A DNA stretch of 64,000 bases from Myxococcus stipitatus (GTDB lineage: Bacteria > Myxococcota > Myxococcia > Myxococcales > Myxococcaceae): contig NZ_CP102770.1 in the NCBI RefSeq assembly GCF_038561935.1, positions 3,844,001 through 3,908,000 on the forward strand. Reading direction: 5' to 3'. Shown here piece by piece: positions 34,275 through 41,566 of this stretch. A model generated the notes under the pieces. It did not search any database. It had not been told where the DNA came from and worked only from the letters and a program-made list of their open reading frames with translations. Position 1 is the stretch's first letter. Every line of letters begins with the position of its first letter. Position numbers and translations under genes: made by a program.

Positions 34275-34661
34275 CTACTTCTTCTTCGCCGGCTTTGCTT
34301 CCGGCTTCTTCATCGGCTTGACCGCTTGCTGGGTCGGGACGATGTAGATGCGAACTTCCTCGTTCGCCTCGTAAATATTCAGCCCCGCGAAGTTCTTCCC
34401 CGAGGGGTTGCTGATGTGAACCGCCTTGACGCCTGGCTGGTTGACGATCTGCCTTCGAGGATAACTGCTCGTCGAATAGACCGAGCGGTAGTAATCCAAC
34501 GTCGCCTCGAAGTCTCTCGGCGCCCGGTATCGATTCTCTCCCACCTTCTGGGAGCCATCCGGGAGCTGCGCGCCGCTGACCACCTCGGCACCCGCCGTCG
34601 CCACCCAGAGCGCGCACATCACCGCCCCGAGTGGGCGCGCCTTATAGAAATGCTGTCTCAT
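34275..34661 (-). CDS. small exported protein with Lys-rich tail
   Basis: A 128-residue protein with a signal-like N-terminus (RPLGAVMCALWVATAGAEV), then a globular part of about 80 residues (RAPRDFEATLDYYRSVY, HISNPSGKNFAGLNIYEANE) and a C-terminus of alternating Lys, Pro and Ala (PMKKPEAKPAKKK). The globular part may be a small periplasmic domain; no family was recognised. The Lys-rich tail could bind nucleic acid, lipids or peptidoglycan. The start is uncertain: ATG 34661 or 34682, neither with a good ribosome binding site. It sits between gltX and the two tRNAs on the same strand. Confidence 0.62.
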   Translation of the reverse strand: MRQHFYKARPLGAVMCALWVATAGAEVVSGAQLPDGSQKVGENRYRAPRDFEATLDYYRSVYSTSSYPRRQIVNQPGVKAVHISNPSGKNFAGLNIYEANEEVRIYIVPTQQAVKPMKKPEAKPAKKK

Positions 34662-34739
34662 GGTGTCAAGCGCACGCGTCATGGGTCGCGAAGATAGGTG
34701 CCGAAGCGGCGGTCGTCCACCGCTTCGGCGAAGGGGACG

Positions 34740-36179
34740 TCACGCGCCGCGGGTGAGCGCGGCGTCGATGCGGCGAAGGGCTTCGTCGCGGCCCGCCAGG
34801 AGCAGCGTCTCGCCGATGCCCGGGCTGGTGGTGTTGCCAGTGATGGCGACCCGCACGGGCTGAGCGACCTTGCCCATGCCGACGCTGGAGGACTCGCTGA
34901 CGGCCTTCACCACGCCGTCGAGCGCCTCCACCGTCCACTCGGGCAGCGCGGCGATGCCGTCGCGCACCTTGCGCAGGAGCACCAGCGAGTCACCGGTGAG
35001 GTGCTTGGCCGCGGCCTTCTCGTCCAGCGTGACGCCGGAGCGGAAGTAGAGCGAGGCGGTGGTGGCCATCTCCTCCAGCGTGCGGGCGCGCTCCTTCAGC
35101 GCATGGACGAGGGGCACCAGCCGCGAGTCGCCCTTCACCTGGAAGCCCTTGGCCTCGAGGAAGGGGACCAGCCGCTCCGCGACGGTCTCCTCGGGCAGCA
35201 GCTTCATCCACTGCTGGTTGAGCCAGAGCAGCTTCTCCGGGTTCCACACGCCGGACGTGGTGCCGACGTCGGAGAAGTCGAACCACTCGAGCATCTGCTC
35301 GCGGGTGATGACCTCGTCGTTGCCGTGGCTCCAGCCCAGGCGGATGACGAAGTTGTTGAGCGCCTCCGGCATGATGCCCGTGCGCTTGTGGAGCATCACG
35401 TCCGCTTCCGGGTGCTTGCGCTTGGAGAGCTTCTCGCGGTCCGGCCCCAGGATGAGCGGCAGGTGCGCGAACTCCGGCGGCTGCCAGCCCAGCGCCTGGT
35501 AGAGCATGAGCTGCGGGAAGGTGGAGTTGACGTGCTCCTGGCCGCGCGCCACCAGGGTGATGTCCATCAGGTGGTCGTCGATGACGCAGCCGAAGTTGTA
35601 GAGCGGGATGCCGTCCGCGCGCAGCATCACCCAGTCGTCCAGGTCCGAGTAGGGCTTGGCGATGGTGCCCAGCGCCTTGTCGGTGAACGACACGGTGCCC
35701 TCGGTGGAGGGCATCTTGAAGCGGATGACGGCCTCCTCCTCGCGGCGGCCCGCGGGCGGGGCCTTCAGGTCCCGGCAGGTGCCCGGGTACTTGTAGAAGC
35801 CGCCGGACTTCTCGGCCGACTCGCGCTGCGCATCCAGGTCCTGCCGGGTGCAGTAGCAGCGGTAGGCCTTGCCCTCGGCGATGAGGCGCTGGGAGTGCTC
35901 GCGGTAGGTGTCCAGCCGCTGGGTCTGGAAGTAGGGCGCGTGCGGGCCCTCCTTGCCGGGTCCTTCGTCCCAGTCGATGCCCAGCCACACCAGGCCATCG
36001 AGGATGGCTTGCACCGACTCCGCGGTGGAGCGGACCCGGTCTGTGTCCTCCATGCGAAGAATGAAGGTGCCGCCATGGCGACGAGCCTGGAGGTAGTTCA
36101 TCAGCGCCGTACGGGCACCACCGATGTGGAGGTATCCGGTAGGGGACGGAGCAAAGCGGACGCGAGGAGCAGAAGGCAT
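34740..36179 (-). CDS. gltX: glutamyl-tRNA synthetase
   Basis: A 479-residue class I aminoacyl-tRNA synthetase. The ATP-binding HIGH motif appears as GYLHIGGARTALMNY and KMSKS as REKLSKRKH. The insertion DEGPGKEGPHAPYFQTQRLD and the anticodon-binding C-terminal helical domain (residues about 330-479) are typical of bacterial GluRS. It charges tRNA-Glu with glutamate for translation and for hemA-dependent heme synthesis; whether it also misacylates tRNA-Gln for the amidotransferase route cannot be read here. The tRNA-Gln and tRNA-Glu genes lie 0.5-0.8 kb downstream in the same orientation. Confidence 0.97.
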   Translation of the reverse strand: MPSAPRVRFAPSPTGYLHIGGARTALMNYLQARRHGGTFILRMEDTDRVRSTAESVQAILDGLVWLGIDWDEGPGKEGPHAPYFQTQRLDTYREHSQRLIAEGKAYRCYCTRQDLDAQRESAEKSGGFYKYPGTCRDLKAPPAGRREEEAVIRFKMPSTEGTVSFTDKALGTIAKPYSDLDDWVMLRADGIPLYNFGCVIDDHLMDITLVARGQEHVNSTFPQLMLYQALGWQPPEFAHLPLILGPDREKLSKRKHPEADVMLHKRTGIMPEALNNFVIRLGWSHGNDEVITREQMLEWFDFSDVGTTSGVWNPEKLLWLNQQWMKLLPEETVAERLVPFLEAKGFQVKGDSRLVPLVHALKERARTLEEMATTASLYFRSGVTLDEKAAAKHLTGDSLVLLRKVRDGIAALPEWTVEALDGVVKAVSESSSVGMGKVAQPVRVAITGNTTSPGIGETLLLAGRDEALRRIDAALTRGA

Positions 36180-36271
36180 ACGGGCGCGCGGATTAGCAGG
36201 GAGGCGGTCAGGGGGTCAACGCGGATGGGCACGCTCTGGGGTATGGTGTTCGCAACGGGGAGAGAACGTGT

Positions 36272-36835
36272 ATGTCGATTCGTCAGCTACTTCGCATGGG
36301 GATGGTGTTGGGGGTCTTCCTGGCCGCGCTGCCCGCGGCCGCCACCACGCAGTTGCGGATGGACTTGTCGCAGCTCTCTCTTCAGTCGGACGCGGTGGTC
36401 CACGGCGTCGTGCGCCGCGTGGAGAGCCGCTGGGCTGGAGATGGTCAGCGAATCGTCACTGACGTCGAGGTCGAGGTGGTGGAGCCCCTCAAGGGACAGC
36501 CCGGAGGCACGGTGCTCCTCACGCAGCCCGGCGGCGAGGTGGGCGATATCGGACAAGTGGTGCATGGACTTGCTTCATTCAAGACGGGCGAGGAAGTGGT
36601 CCTCTTCCTGCGCAAGCGCGGCGCGAAGGCCTTCCGCCTCTCCGGTCAGGCGCAGGGCAAGTACCAGGTGCAGCGCGGCGAGGTGGGCAAGCCCGCCATG
36701 GCGGTGCCCGAGCCCACGGAGGCGCTGCTGCTGGACCCTGTCACGCGTCAGCCGACCGCCTCGGTGGAGAAGCCGAGGACGCTCGAGGACCTGAAGGCGG
36801 CCATCCGCGCCGCGCTGAAGGGGTCCGCGCCGTGA
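36272..36835 (+). CDS. exported protein of a metalloprotease operon
   Basis: A 187-residue exported protein (signal peptide RMGMVLGVFLAALPAAA, then mature TTQLRMDLSQLSLQSD). ATG 36272 is preceded by GGGGAGAG eight bases upstream. It reads as a small beta-domain (VVHGVVRRVESRWAGDGQRI, then DVEVEVVEPLKGQPGGTVLL) followed by a less ordered, Ala/Pro-rich part. Proteins with this pattern often sit next to exported metalloproteases in myxobacteria, but I cannot name a family. Its stop overlaps the GTG of the next gene (GTGA at 36832-36835), so it is coupled to the protease pair. Confidence 0.74.
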   Translation: MSIRQLLRMGMVLGVFLAALPAAATTQLRMDLSQLSLQSDAVVHGVVRRVESRWAGDGQRIVTDVEVEVVEPLKGQPGGTVLLTQPGGEVGDIGQVVHGLASFKTGEEVVLFLRKRGAKAFRLSGQAQGKYQVQRGEVGKPAMAVPEPTEALLLDPVTRQPTASVEKPRTLEDLKAAIRAALKGSAP

Positions 36836-37716
36836 GTGCCGCGGCAACGCTGCTGGCCGCCCTCGCGCTGGGACAGTTCGCCCCCTACGTCCGCAGCCGG
36901 GTGACTCCTGGAGACGACTCCACCCAGTGCCTCTATTGGACCGTGCCCCAGGTCACCTGGAGCCAGGCCACCCAGGGCAACCCGGGCACGGCGGGGGACA
37001 CGGAGTTCGAGGCCGTTCGGGCCTCCTTCAAGAGCTGGGAGGACATCTTCGCGCGGTGCGGAAACCTGTCGCTGCGCGAGGGCCCCGTCATCAACGAGCG
37101 GCGCGTGGGCTACCGGCGCAACGAGCAGAACAACAACGTGGTGCTCTTCCGCACGATCAACTGCCACACCGTGGTGGCGGAGAAGGACGCGTGCTGGAAG
37201 GCAGAGACGTGCGCCAGCCAGTACGACTGCTGGGATGACGACGACAACACGCTCGCCATCACCCTCACGACCTACGACATGCGCTCCGGCATCATCCTCG
37301 ACTCGGATATCTCCTTCAACGCGGAGAAGTACACCTTCACGACGGTGATCGGGGCGAACTGTGAACCGCCTGCTCCGACGAACTGTGTGCCCGCCGACGT
37401 GCAGAACACCGCCACGCACGAGATTGGCCACTTCATCGGCCTGGACCACACGCGTGCGTTCGGCTCCACGATGAACCCCAGCGCGCAGCCGGGGGAGGTG
37501 TCCAAGCGCACCATCGACTCGGGCTCGAGCTCGTTCGTCTGCGACGTCTATCCCAAGGGCCGCGCGAGCCAGGCCTGTCTGCACCCCACGGTGGAGGACA
37601 AGCTGGGCGCGAAGGATGGCGGCTGCTCATCGACGGGCGCGACGTCCATGGGCGCCGCGCTGCTGGCGTGGGCCCTGTGGGGGCTTCGCCGCCGCGAGCG
37701 CGGGGGCCGCTCATGA
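36832..37716 (+). CDS. metzincin-like exported protease with MYXO-CTERM tail (1)
   Basis: A 294-residue protein starting at GTG 36832 inside the previous stop. The N-terminus is a short hydrophobic signal (AATLLAALALGQFA). The catalytic signature is HEIGHFIGLDH with the downstream Met-turn-like GSTMNPSA, i.e. a metzincin. A Cys/Trp motif DACWKAETCASQYDCWDD precedes it. The C-terminus GGCSSTGATSM, hydrophobic helix and RRRERGGRS is a MYXO-CTERM sorting signal for surface attachment. It is followed by a second protease of the same family with a four-base overlap (ATGA). Confidence 0.86.
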   Translation: MSAAATLLAALALGQFAPYVRSRVTPGDDSTQCLYWTVPQVTWSQATQGNPGTAGDTEFEAVRASFKSWEDIFARCGNLSLREGPVINERRVGYRRNEQNNNVVLFRTINCHTVVAEKDACWKAETCASQYDCWDDDDNTLAITLTTYDMRSGIILDSDISFNAEKYTFTTVIGANCEPPAPTNCVPADVQNTATHEIGHFIGLDHTRAFGSTMNPSAQPGEVSKRTIDSGSSSFVCDVYPKGRASQACLHPTVEDKLGAKDGGCSSTGATSMGAALLAWALWGLRRRERGGRS

Positions 37717-38636
37717 AGAGGCCGGCGCTGTTGGGACTCCTGCTCCTCGCGACGCCCTCGCTGGCGCAGGACACCCTGCCGTTCCAGCGCACGCTCGTCC
37801 GGGGCAGGCCGCTGTGTCTGCTGTGGCCAGTGCGCGAGTACGTCTACCACCTGGACCCCGCGGGCAGCGCCAGGACACCGGGGAACACGGAGGTCGCCGC
37901 CATCGAAGCGGCCTTCGACTCCTGGCGGCGCGTGTCGGAGACGTGCAGCGACTACCAGTTCCGGAGGGGCTCGGACTGGCGGGGCCCCATCGCCGTTGGC
38001 TACGACGAGAAGAATCCTCGCTCCAACTACAACATCGTCACGTTCCGCGAGACGGCGTGTGACGACGTCGTGCCTCGGGACGACGCGTGCTGGGGCGACG
38101 AGAGCTGCGGCAACAAGTACGCGTGCTGGGAGATTGGCGAGGAGACGCTGGCGCTCACGACGTCGACGTACAGCATCGCCTCGGGGCGGGTGCTGGACGC
38201 GGACATCGAGATGAACGCGTCCCAGCCCGGCGGCTCCCCAGGCCACCTCTTCACCACGGTGGACGGTCCACCGTGTCAGGGCCCTCCGGCGACGGACTGC
38301 GTGGCGGTGGACCTGCAGAACACCATGACGCATGAGATTGGCCACGTGGTGGGGTTGGACCATGTGGCGAACGCGGGCTCCACCATGGCGCCCACCGCGC
38401 CGCCGGGGGAGACGCGCAAGCGGGTGGTGGACTCGGGCTCCGTCGCGGGCTTTTGCTCCATCTACCCGCGGTGGCAGCCGCCCAACCAGTGCGTGCCTCG
38501 TCTGGACACGGGCATCGTGCTGTTGGCGGACGGGCGGGGCACGGGCTGTGCCTCGGCGCCGGGCACGGCCCTCTCGGGTGTCGCGCTCGCCGTCCTCGCG
38601 CTGCTGCGCGCGAGGCGGAAGTCGGGCGGACACTGA
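37713..38636 (+). CDS. metzincin-like exported protease with MYXO-CTERM tail (2)
   Basis: A 307-residue tandem paralogue of the preceding gene. Signal peptide RPALLGLLLLATPSLAQ. It shares the DACWGDESCGNKYACW motif, the active site HEIGHVVGLDH and the Met-turn-like GSTMAPTAP. The end has the pattern GTGCASAPG, a hydrophobic helix and RARRKSGGH, a weaker MYXO-CTERM tail. The two proteases keep only moderate identity outside these regions, so the duplication is old and the pair may have different substrates. It is the last gene of the operon; a GC hairpin follows. Confidence 0.86.
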   Translation: MKRPALLGLLLLATPSLAQDTLPFQRTLVRGRPLCLLWPVREYVYHLDPAGSARTPGNTEVAAIEAAFDSWRRVSETCSDYQFRRGSDWRGPIAVGYDEKNPRSNYNIVTFRETACDDVVPRDDACWGDESCGNKYACWEIGEETLALTTSTYSIASGRVLDADIEMNASQPGGSPGHLFTTVDGPPCQGPPATDCVAVDLQNTMTHEIGHVVGLDHVANAGSTMAPTAPPGETRKRVVDSGSVAGFCSIYPRWQPPNQCVPRLDTGIVLLADGRGTGCASAPGTALSGVALAVLALLRARRKSGGH

Positions 38637-38667
38637 GGAGTGAAGTCGTCGCCGGGCATCAGTCCCT

Positions 38668-38698
38668 CCACCGGGCCGTGAGACACCAGGCCCGGTGG
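38668..38698. terminator. bidirectional hairpin after protease operon
   Basis: CCACCGGGCC at 38668-38677 pairs perfectly with GGCCCGGTGG at 38689-38698, extended by CCCTC/GAGGG with a bulge. It separates convergent genes and lacks a U-tract. Confidence 0.65.
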
Positions 38699-38711
38699 GA
38701 GGGGCGAGCCA

Positions 38712-40757
38712 TCAGCGACGCGGAGCCACCAGCCGGATGCTGAACGTGTAGTCCACGTTCACCGGATGGCCCTGGTACACGATGGGCTTGTACGTGCGCG
38801 ACTGGAAGGACTCGAGGACGGCCTTCTCCATGTGCGCCACCGGCTTGATGACGCGACACTTCTCCACGCGGCCCTTGGTCGTGATGGTACAGCGGAAGAG
38901 CATCACGCCCTCGGCCTTCGCGGCCATCGCCTCGCGCGTGTAGACGAGGTCCTTGCCCTGGTCGATCATCTCCGGCCGAGGCATGTTCTCGTTGTAGGGC
39001 AGCACGTCGCCGCGCGCGGAGGCCAGCGCCGCGGACGGCAGCACCGGCACCGCCAGGCTCCCTCCCGCGCCCTTGGCCGCGGCAGCCGCCGCCGCACCCA
39101 CGCCACCCGCCGTCTGCGGCTCCGCGGCATCCACGGGCGCCTGCGTGGGCGCGAGCATCACCGGGGCGGACATGCCGCCCGGCGTGGCCACGGGCTCGGC
39201 GACCTCGACCTCGTCGGGCGCGGAGGCGGAGGCGACTTCCGTGCTTCCGCCGCCTCGGCCGCCCCGGCGCTTCTGGAGCTTCTGCGACAGCACCACCTCA
39301 CCGGAGCCGCCCGTGACGACGGTCTCCATCTGGTAGCCCTCCATCGCGAAGGTGAGCTCCACGGTGATGGAGCCGTCCTGTCCCGCGGGCAGCTCCAGGG
39401 TGAAGGGCGTCGTGCCGCGCTCCTTGCCCCGGTAGAACACCCGCGCGCCGCTGGGCTGGCTCATCAGCTTGAAGCGGACCTTCTGGGCGCCCGCGGGCGT
39501 GGGGGCCTCCTGCACCGCCGCGGCGGGCGGGGCCTGCACGGGGGCCTGCGCCACTGCCTCGGGCTTGGACTCGGGGACTGGTGCCGCGGGCTTGTCCCGC
39601 ATGAAGAAGATGGCGCCCCCCGCGATGAGGCCGGCGAGCACCACACCGCCCAGGCCACCCATGAGGAGCGTGCGCTGGCGGGCACGCTGGACGGCCTTGG
39701 GCACCTCCACGCTGATGTCCACCGCGAGCGTGTCACCCGAGTCCGTGGGCGACGTGCCCGCGCTCGAGAAGAGCGGAGACGGGTAGGGGCCCGTCGTCGT
39801 GGCGCCACCGGGACGCTTGAAGATGCCGCTGTTGCCGCCCGCGGCCATGCTGGCCTCGCGCAGTCCCTCCAGCATCTCGTCCATCGTCTGGAAACGCCGC
39901 GCGGGGTCCTTCTCCAGACAGCGCCGCACCACGGCCTCGATCTCCGGCGGCACCGCGATGTCCGGGCGGAGCTGCTGGAAGGTGGGCGGGGCTTCTTTGT
40001 AGTGAGCGAAGATGAGCTCGATGTGGTCGCGCGCGATGAACGGCGGGCGGCCCATCAGCATCTGGAAGAGGACGATGCCCAGCGAGTACACGTCGCTGCG
40101 CGCGTCCGTCGCGTTGCGCGCCTGCTCCGGCGCCATGTACTGCGGCGAGCCGAGGAACGTGCCGTTCTGGGTGATCTCCGGGGAGATCTGCCCCTCCTGC
40201 GGCGCCGCCACCGACTTCACGAGCCCGAAGTCCAGGACCTTCACCAGGTCCTGATCCTGCTCGTTGAGGAGCATGATGTTGGCGGGCTTCAAGTCGCGGT
40301 GGACGATGCCCAGGCTGTGCGCCTCGCGCAGCGAGCGGCAGATCTGCTGGGCCACTGCGACGGCGCGCGACCACTGCAGCGGCCCCACCTGCCCGAGCAC
40401 CTGGGCGAGGGTGCGACCCTCCAGGTACTCCATGGCGATGTAGAAGATGCCGTCGTCCGTCTGCCCGTAGTCGATGACGGTGACGGTGTTGGGGTGTCGC
40501 AGCTTCGAGGTCAGCGACGCCTCACGCAGGAAGCGCTTCTGGAAGCCGGGGTCCCTGCTGCTGGGGAAGCTGGGGTTGAGGACCTTGAGCGCGACCACTC
40601 GCTCCAGCGGGGCCTGGAGGGCGCGGTAGACCTTGCCCATCCCACCTACACCCAGGGGCTCCAGGATGCTGAAGCGGCCGTTCAGGGTTCGGCCGATGAG
40701 CGGATCCGCACCCGCCGCGGCAGGCGTCTCGGGGTTCGGCGAGTCGCCCTTGATCAT
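38712..40757 (-). CDS. Ser/Thr protein kinase with PEGA-like and TonB-C-like domains
   Basis: A 681-residue membrane protein with start ATG 40757 (AGGGGG six bases upstream). Residues about 25-295 are a Hanks-type kinase: GVGGMGKVYRA, catalytic loop HRDLKPANI, DFG in VLDFGLVKS, and the APE region in PQYMAPEQA. A Ser/Gly/Pro linker follows, then one membrane helix near 361-384 (GGLGGVVLAGLIAGGAIFFM). Outside is a PEGA-like strand set (SGARVFYRGKERGTTPFTL at about 431-470), a long Pro/Ala linker, and a C-terminal TonB-C-like domain from about 600 (KAEGVMLFRCTITTKGRVEK, VLESFQSRTYKPIVYQG). The order suggests a kinase sensing or touching the outer membrane or cell wall. Confidence 0.88.
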   Translation of the reverse strand: MIKGDSPNPETPAAAGADPLIGRTLNGRFSILEPLGVGGMGKVYRALQAPLERVVALKVLNPSFPSSRDPGFQKRFLREASLTSKLRHPNTVTVIDYGQTDDGIFYIAMEYLEGRTLAQVLGQVGPLQWSRAVAVAQQICRSLREAHSLGIVHRDLKPANIMLLNEQDQDLVKVLDFGLVKSVAAPQEGQISPEITQNGTFLGSPQYMAPEQARNATDARSDVYSLGIVLFQMLMGRPPFIARDHIELIFAHYKEAPPTFQQLRPDIAVPPEIEAVVRRCLEKDPARRFQTMDEMLEGLREASMAAGGNSGIFKRPGGATTTGPYPSPLFSSAGTSPTDSGDTLAVDISVEVPKAVQRARQRTLLMGGLGGVVLAGLIAGGAIFFMRDKPAAPVPESKPEAVAQAPVQAPPAAAVQEAPTPAGAQKVRFKLMSQPSGARVFYRGKERGTTPFTLELPAGQDGSITVELTFAMEGYQMETVVTGGSGEVVLSQKLQKRRGGRGGGSTEVASASAPDEVEVAEPVATPGGMSAPVMLAPTQAPVDAAEPQTAGGVGAAAAAAAKGAGGSLAVPVLPSAALASARGDVLPYNENMPRPEMIDQGKDLVYTREAMAAKAEGVMLFRCTITTKGRVEKCRVIKPVAHMEKAVLESFQSRTYKPIVYQGHPVNVDYTFSIRLVAPRR

Positions 40758-40928
40758 TCGTACCCCCTGCCAACAAGCAACATGGATTCTCCAGAAGTGT
40801 GCCGGGTACGCATCAAACCATATCTCCACTTCCAGACGCACTTCCGGCCTTGAGGAGTCCAACATCGGAAGGCGGTTACCGGCGCACACCTGGCGCGTCG
40901 GGTGGGGGACGGTCCAATTCACCCCGCA

Positions 40929-40957
40929 TTGACGGTTCCGTATTTACCGGATTAGCG
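40929..40957 (+). promoter_or_regulatory. candidate promoter of the chemosensory operon
   Basis: TTGACG at 40929-40934 and TTAGCG at 40952-40957 are 17 bases apart, 45 bases before the cheW start. The -35 fits sigma-70 well and the -10 fits poorly. Confidence 0.33.
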
Positions 40958-41002
40958 TGAGTCGACCCGCGCGCCAGGGCTGAAGCGGGCGGGGCCGCCC
41001 CC

Positions 41003-41566
41003 ATGGCAGATACCCCTCACAATCCCGTGGAAGCGCAGGTGCGTCGAGCCTCCGTGCAGGAGCGCCTGGGCGAGTTGGAGCAGGAGCAGGCGCGACTGCG
41101 GCAGGAGCTGATCTCCCTTTCGGGAGAGCTGCGCCTGCCTGGCCTCTTCTTGACGCTGGACGCGGCGGGGACCTCCGCGCTCCTGGCGGCGGACGCCGTC
41201 CAGGAGGTGGTGCGCCTGGTGGAACTGGCGCCCTTGCCCGGTGCCCCCGCCCATGTGCTGGGAACGTTTATTTACAGAGGAAGCCCCGCGGTCGCCGTGG
41301 ACCTGGCGACGCTGCTGGGGGTGAAGCGCCAGCCGGATCTGGATTCCCACCTGGTCATCTGCAAGGGCGCGCGTCCTGTCGCGGTGCTGGTGGACCGGGT
41401 GCGGGACCTGGTGGAAGCGCCGACGTTGGTGGAAGGCACCGTCGATGGCACGGTGGGCCTGGAGTGGGACCGCTCCGGGCTGATGGCGGGCCTGTGCCGG
41501 ACGCCCGAAGGGGTGCGTCCGCTGCTGCGTGTCTCCGCGGTGCTGGCGGGGTCGGAGGGGACGTGA
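41003..41566 (+). CDS. cheW: CheW-type coupling protein (first copy)
   Basis: A 187-residue coupling protein linking receptor and CheA at the cytoplasmic membrane. After a charged helical N-terminus of about 45 residues comes a CheW fold with LRLPGLFLTLDAAGTSALLA, VRLVELAPLPGAPAHVLG, IYRGSPAVAVDLATLLG and AVLVDRVRDLVE. The N-terminal helix is longer than in E. coli CheW. It is the first gene of a six-gene operon, with the cheR start overlapping its stop (GTGA at 41563-41566). Weak ribosome binding site upstream. Confidence 0.88.
   Translation: MADTPHNPVEAQVRRASVQERLGELEQEQARLRQELISLSGELRLPGLFLTLDAAGTSALLAADAVQEVVRLVELAPLPGAPAHVLGTFIYRGSPAVAVDLATLLGVKRQPDLDSHLVICKGARPVAVLVDRVRDLVEAPTLVEGTVDGTVGLEWDRSGLMAGLCRTPEGVRPLLRVSAVLAGSEGT

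Noticed and set aside
34698-36794. Plus-strand open frame of 698 codons across gltX and into the next gene
   Set aside because: It runs antisense to gltX, then out of frame with the exported protein gene at 36272; no signature anywhere.
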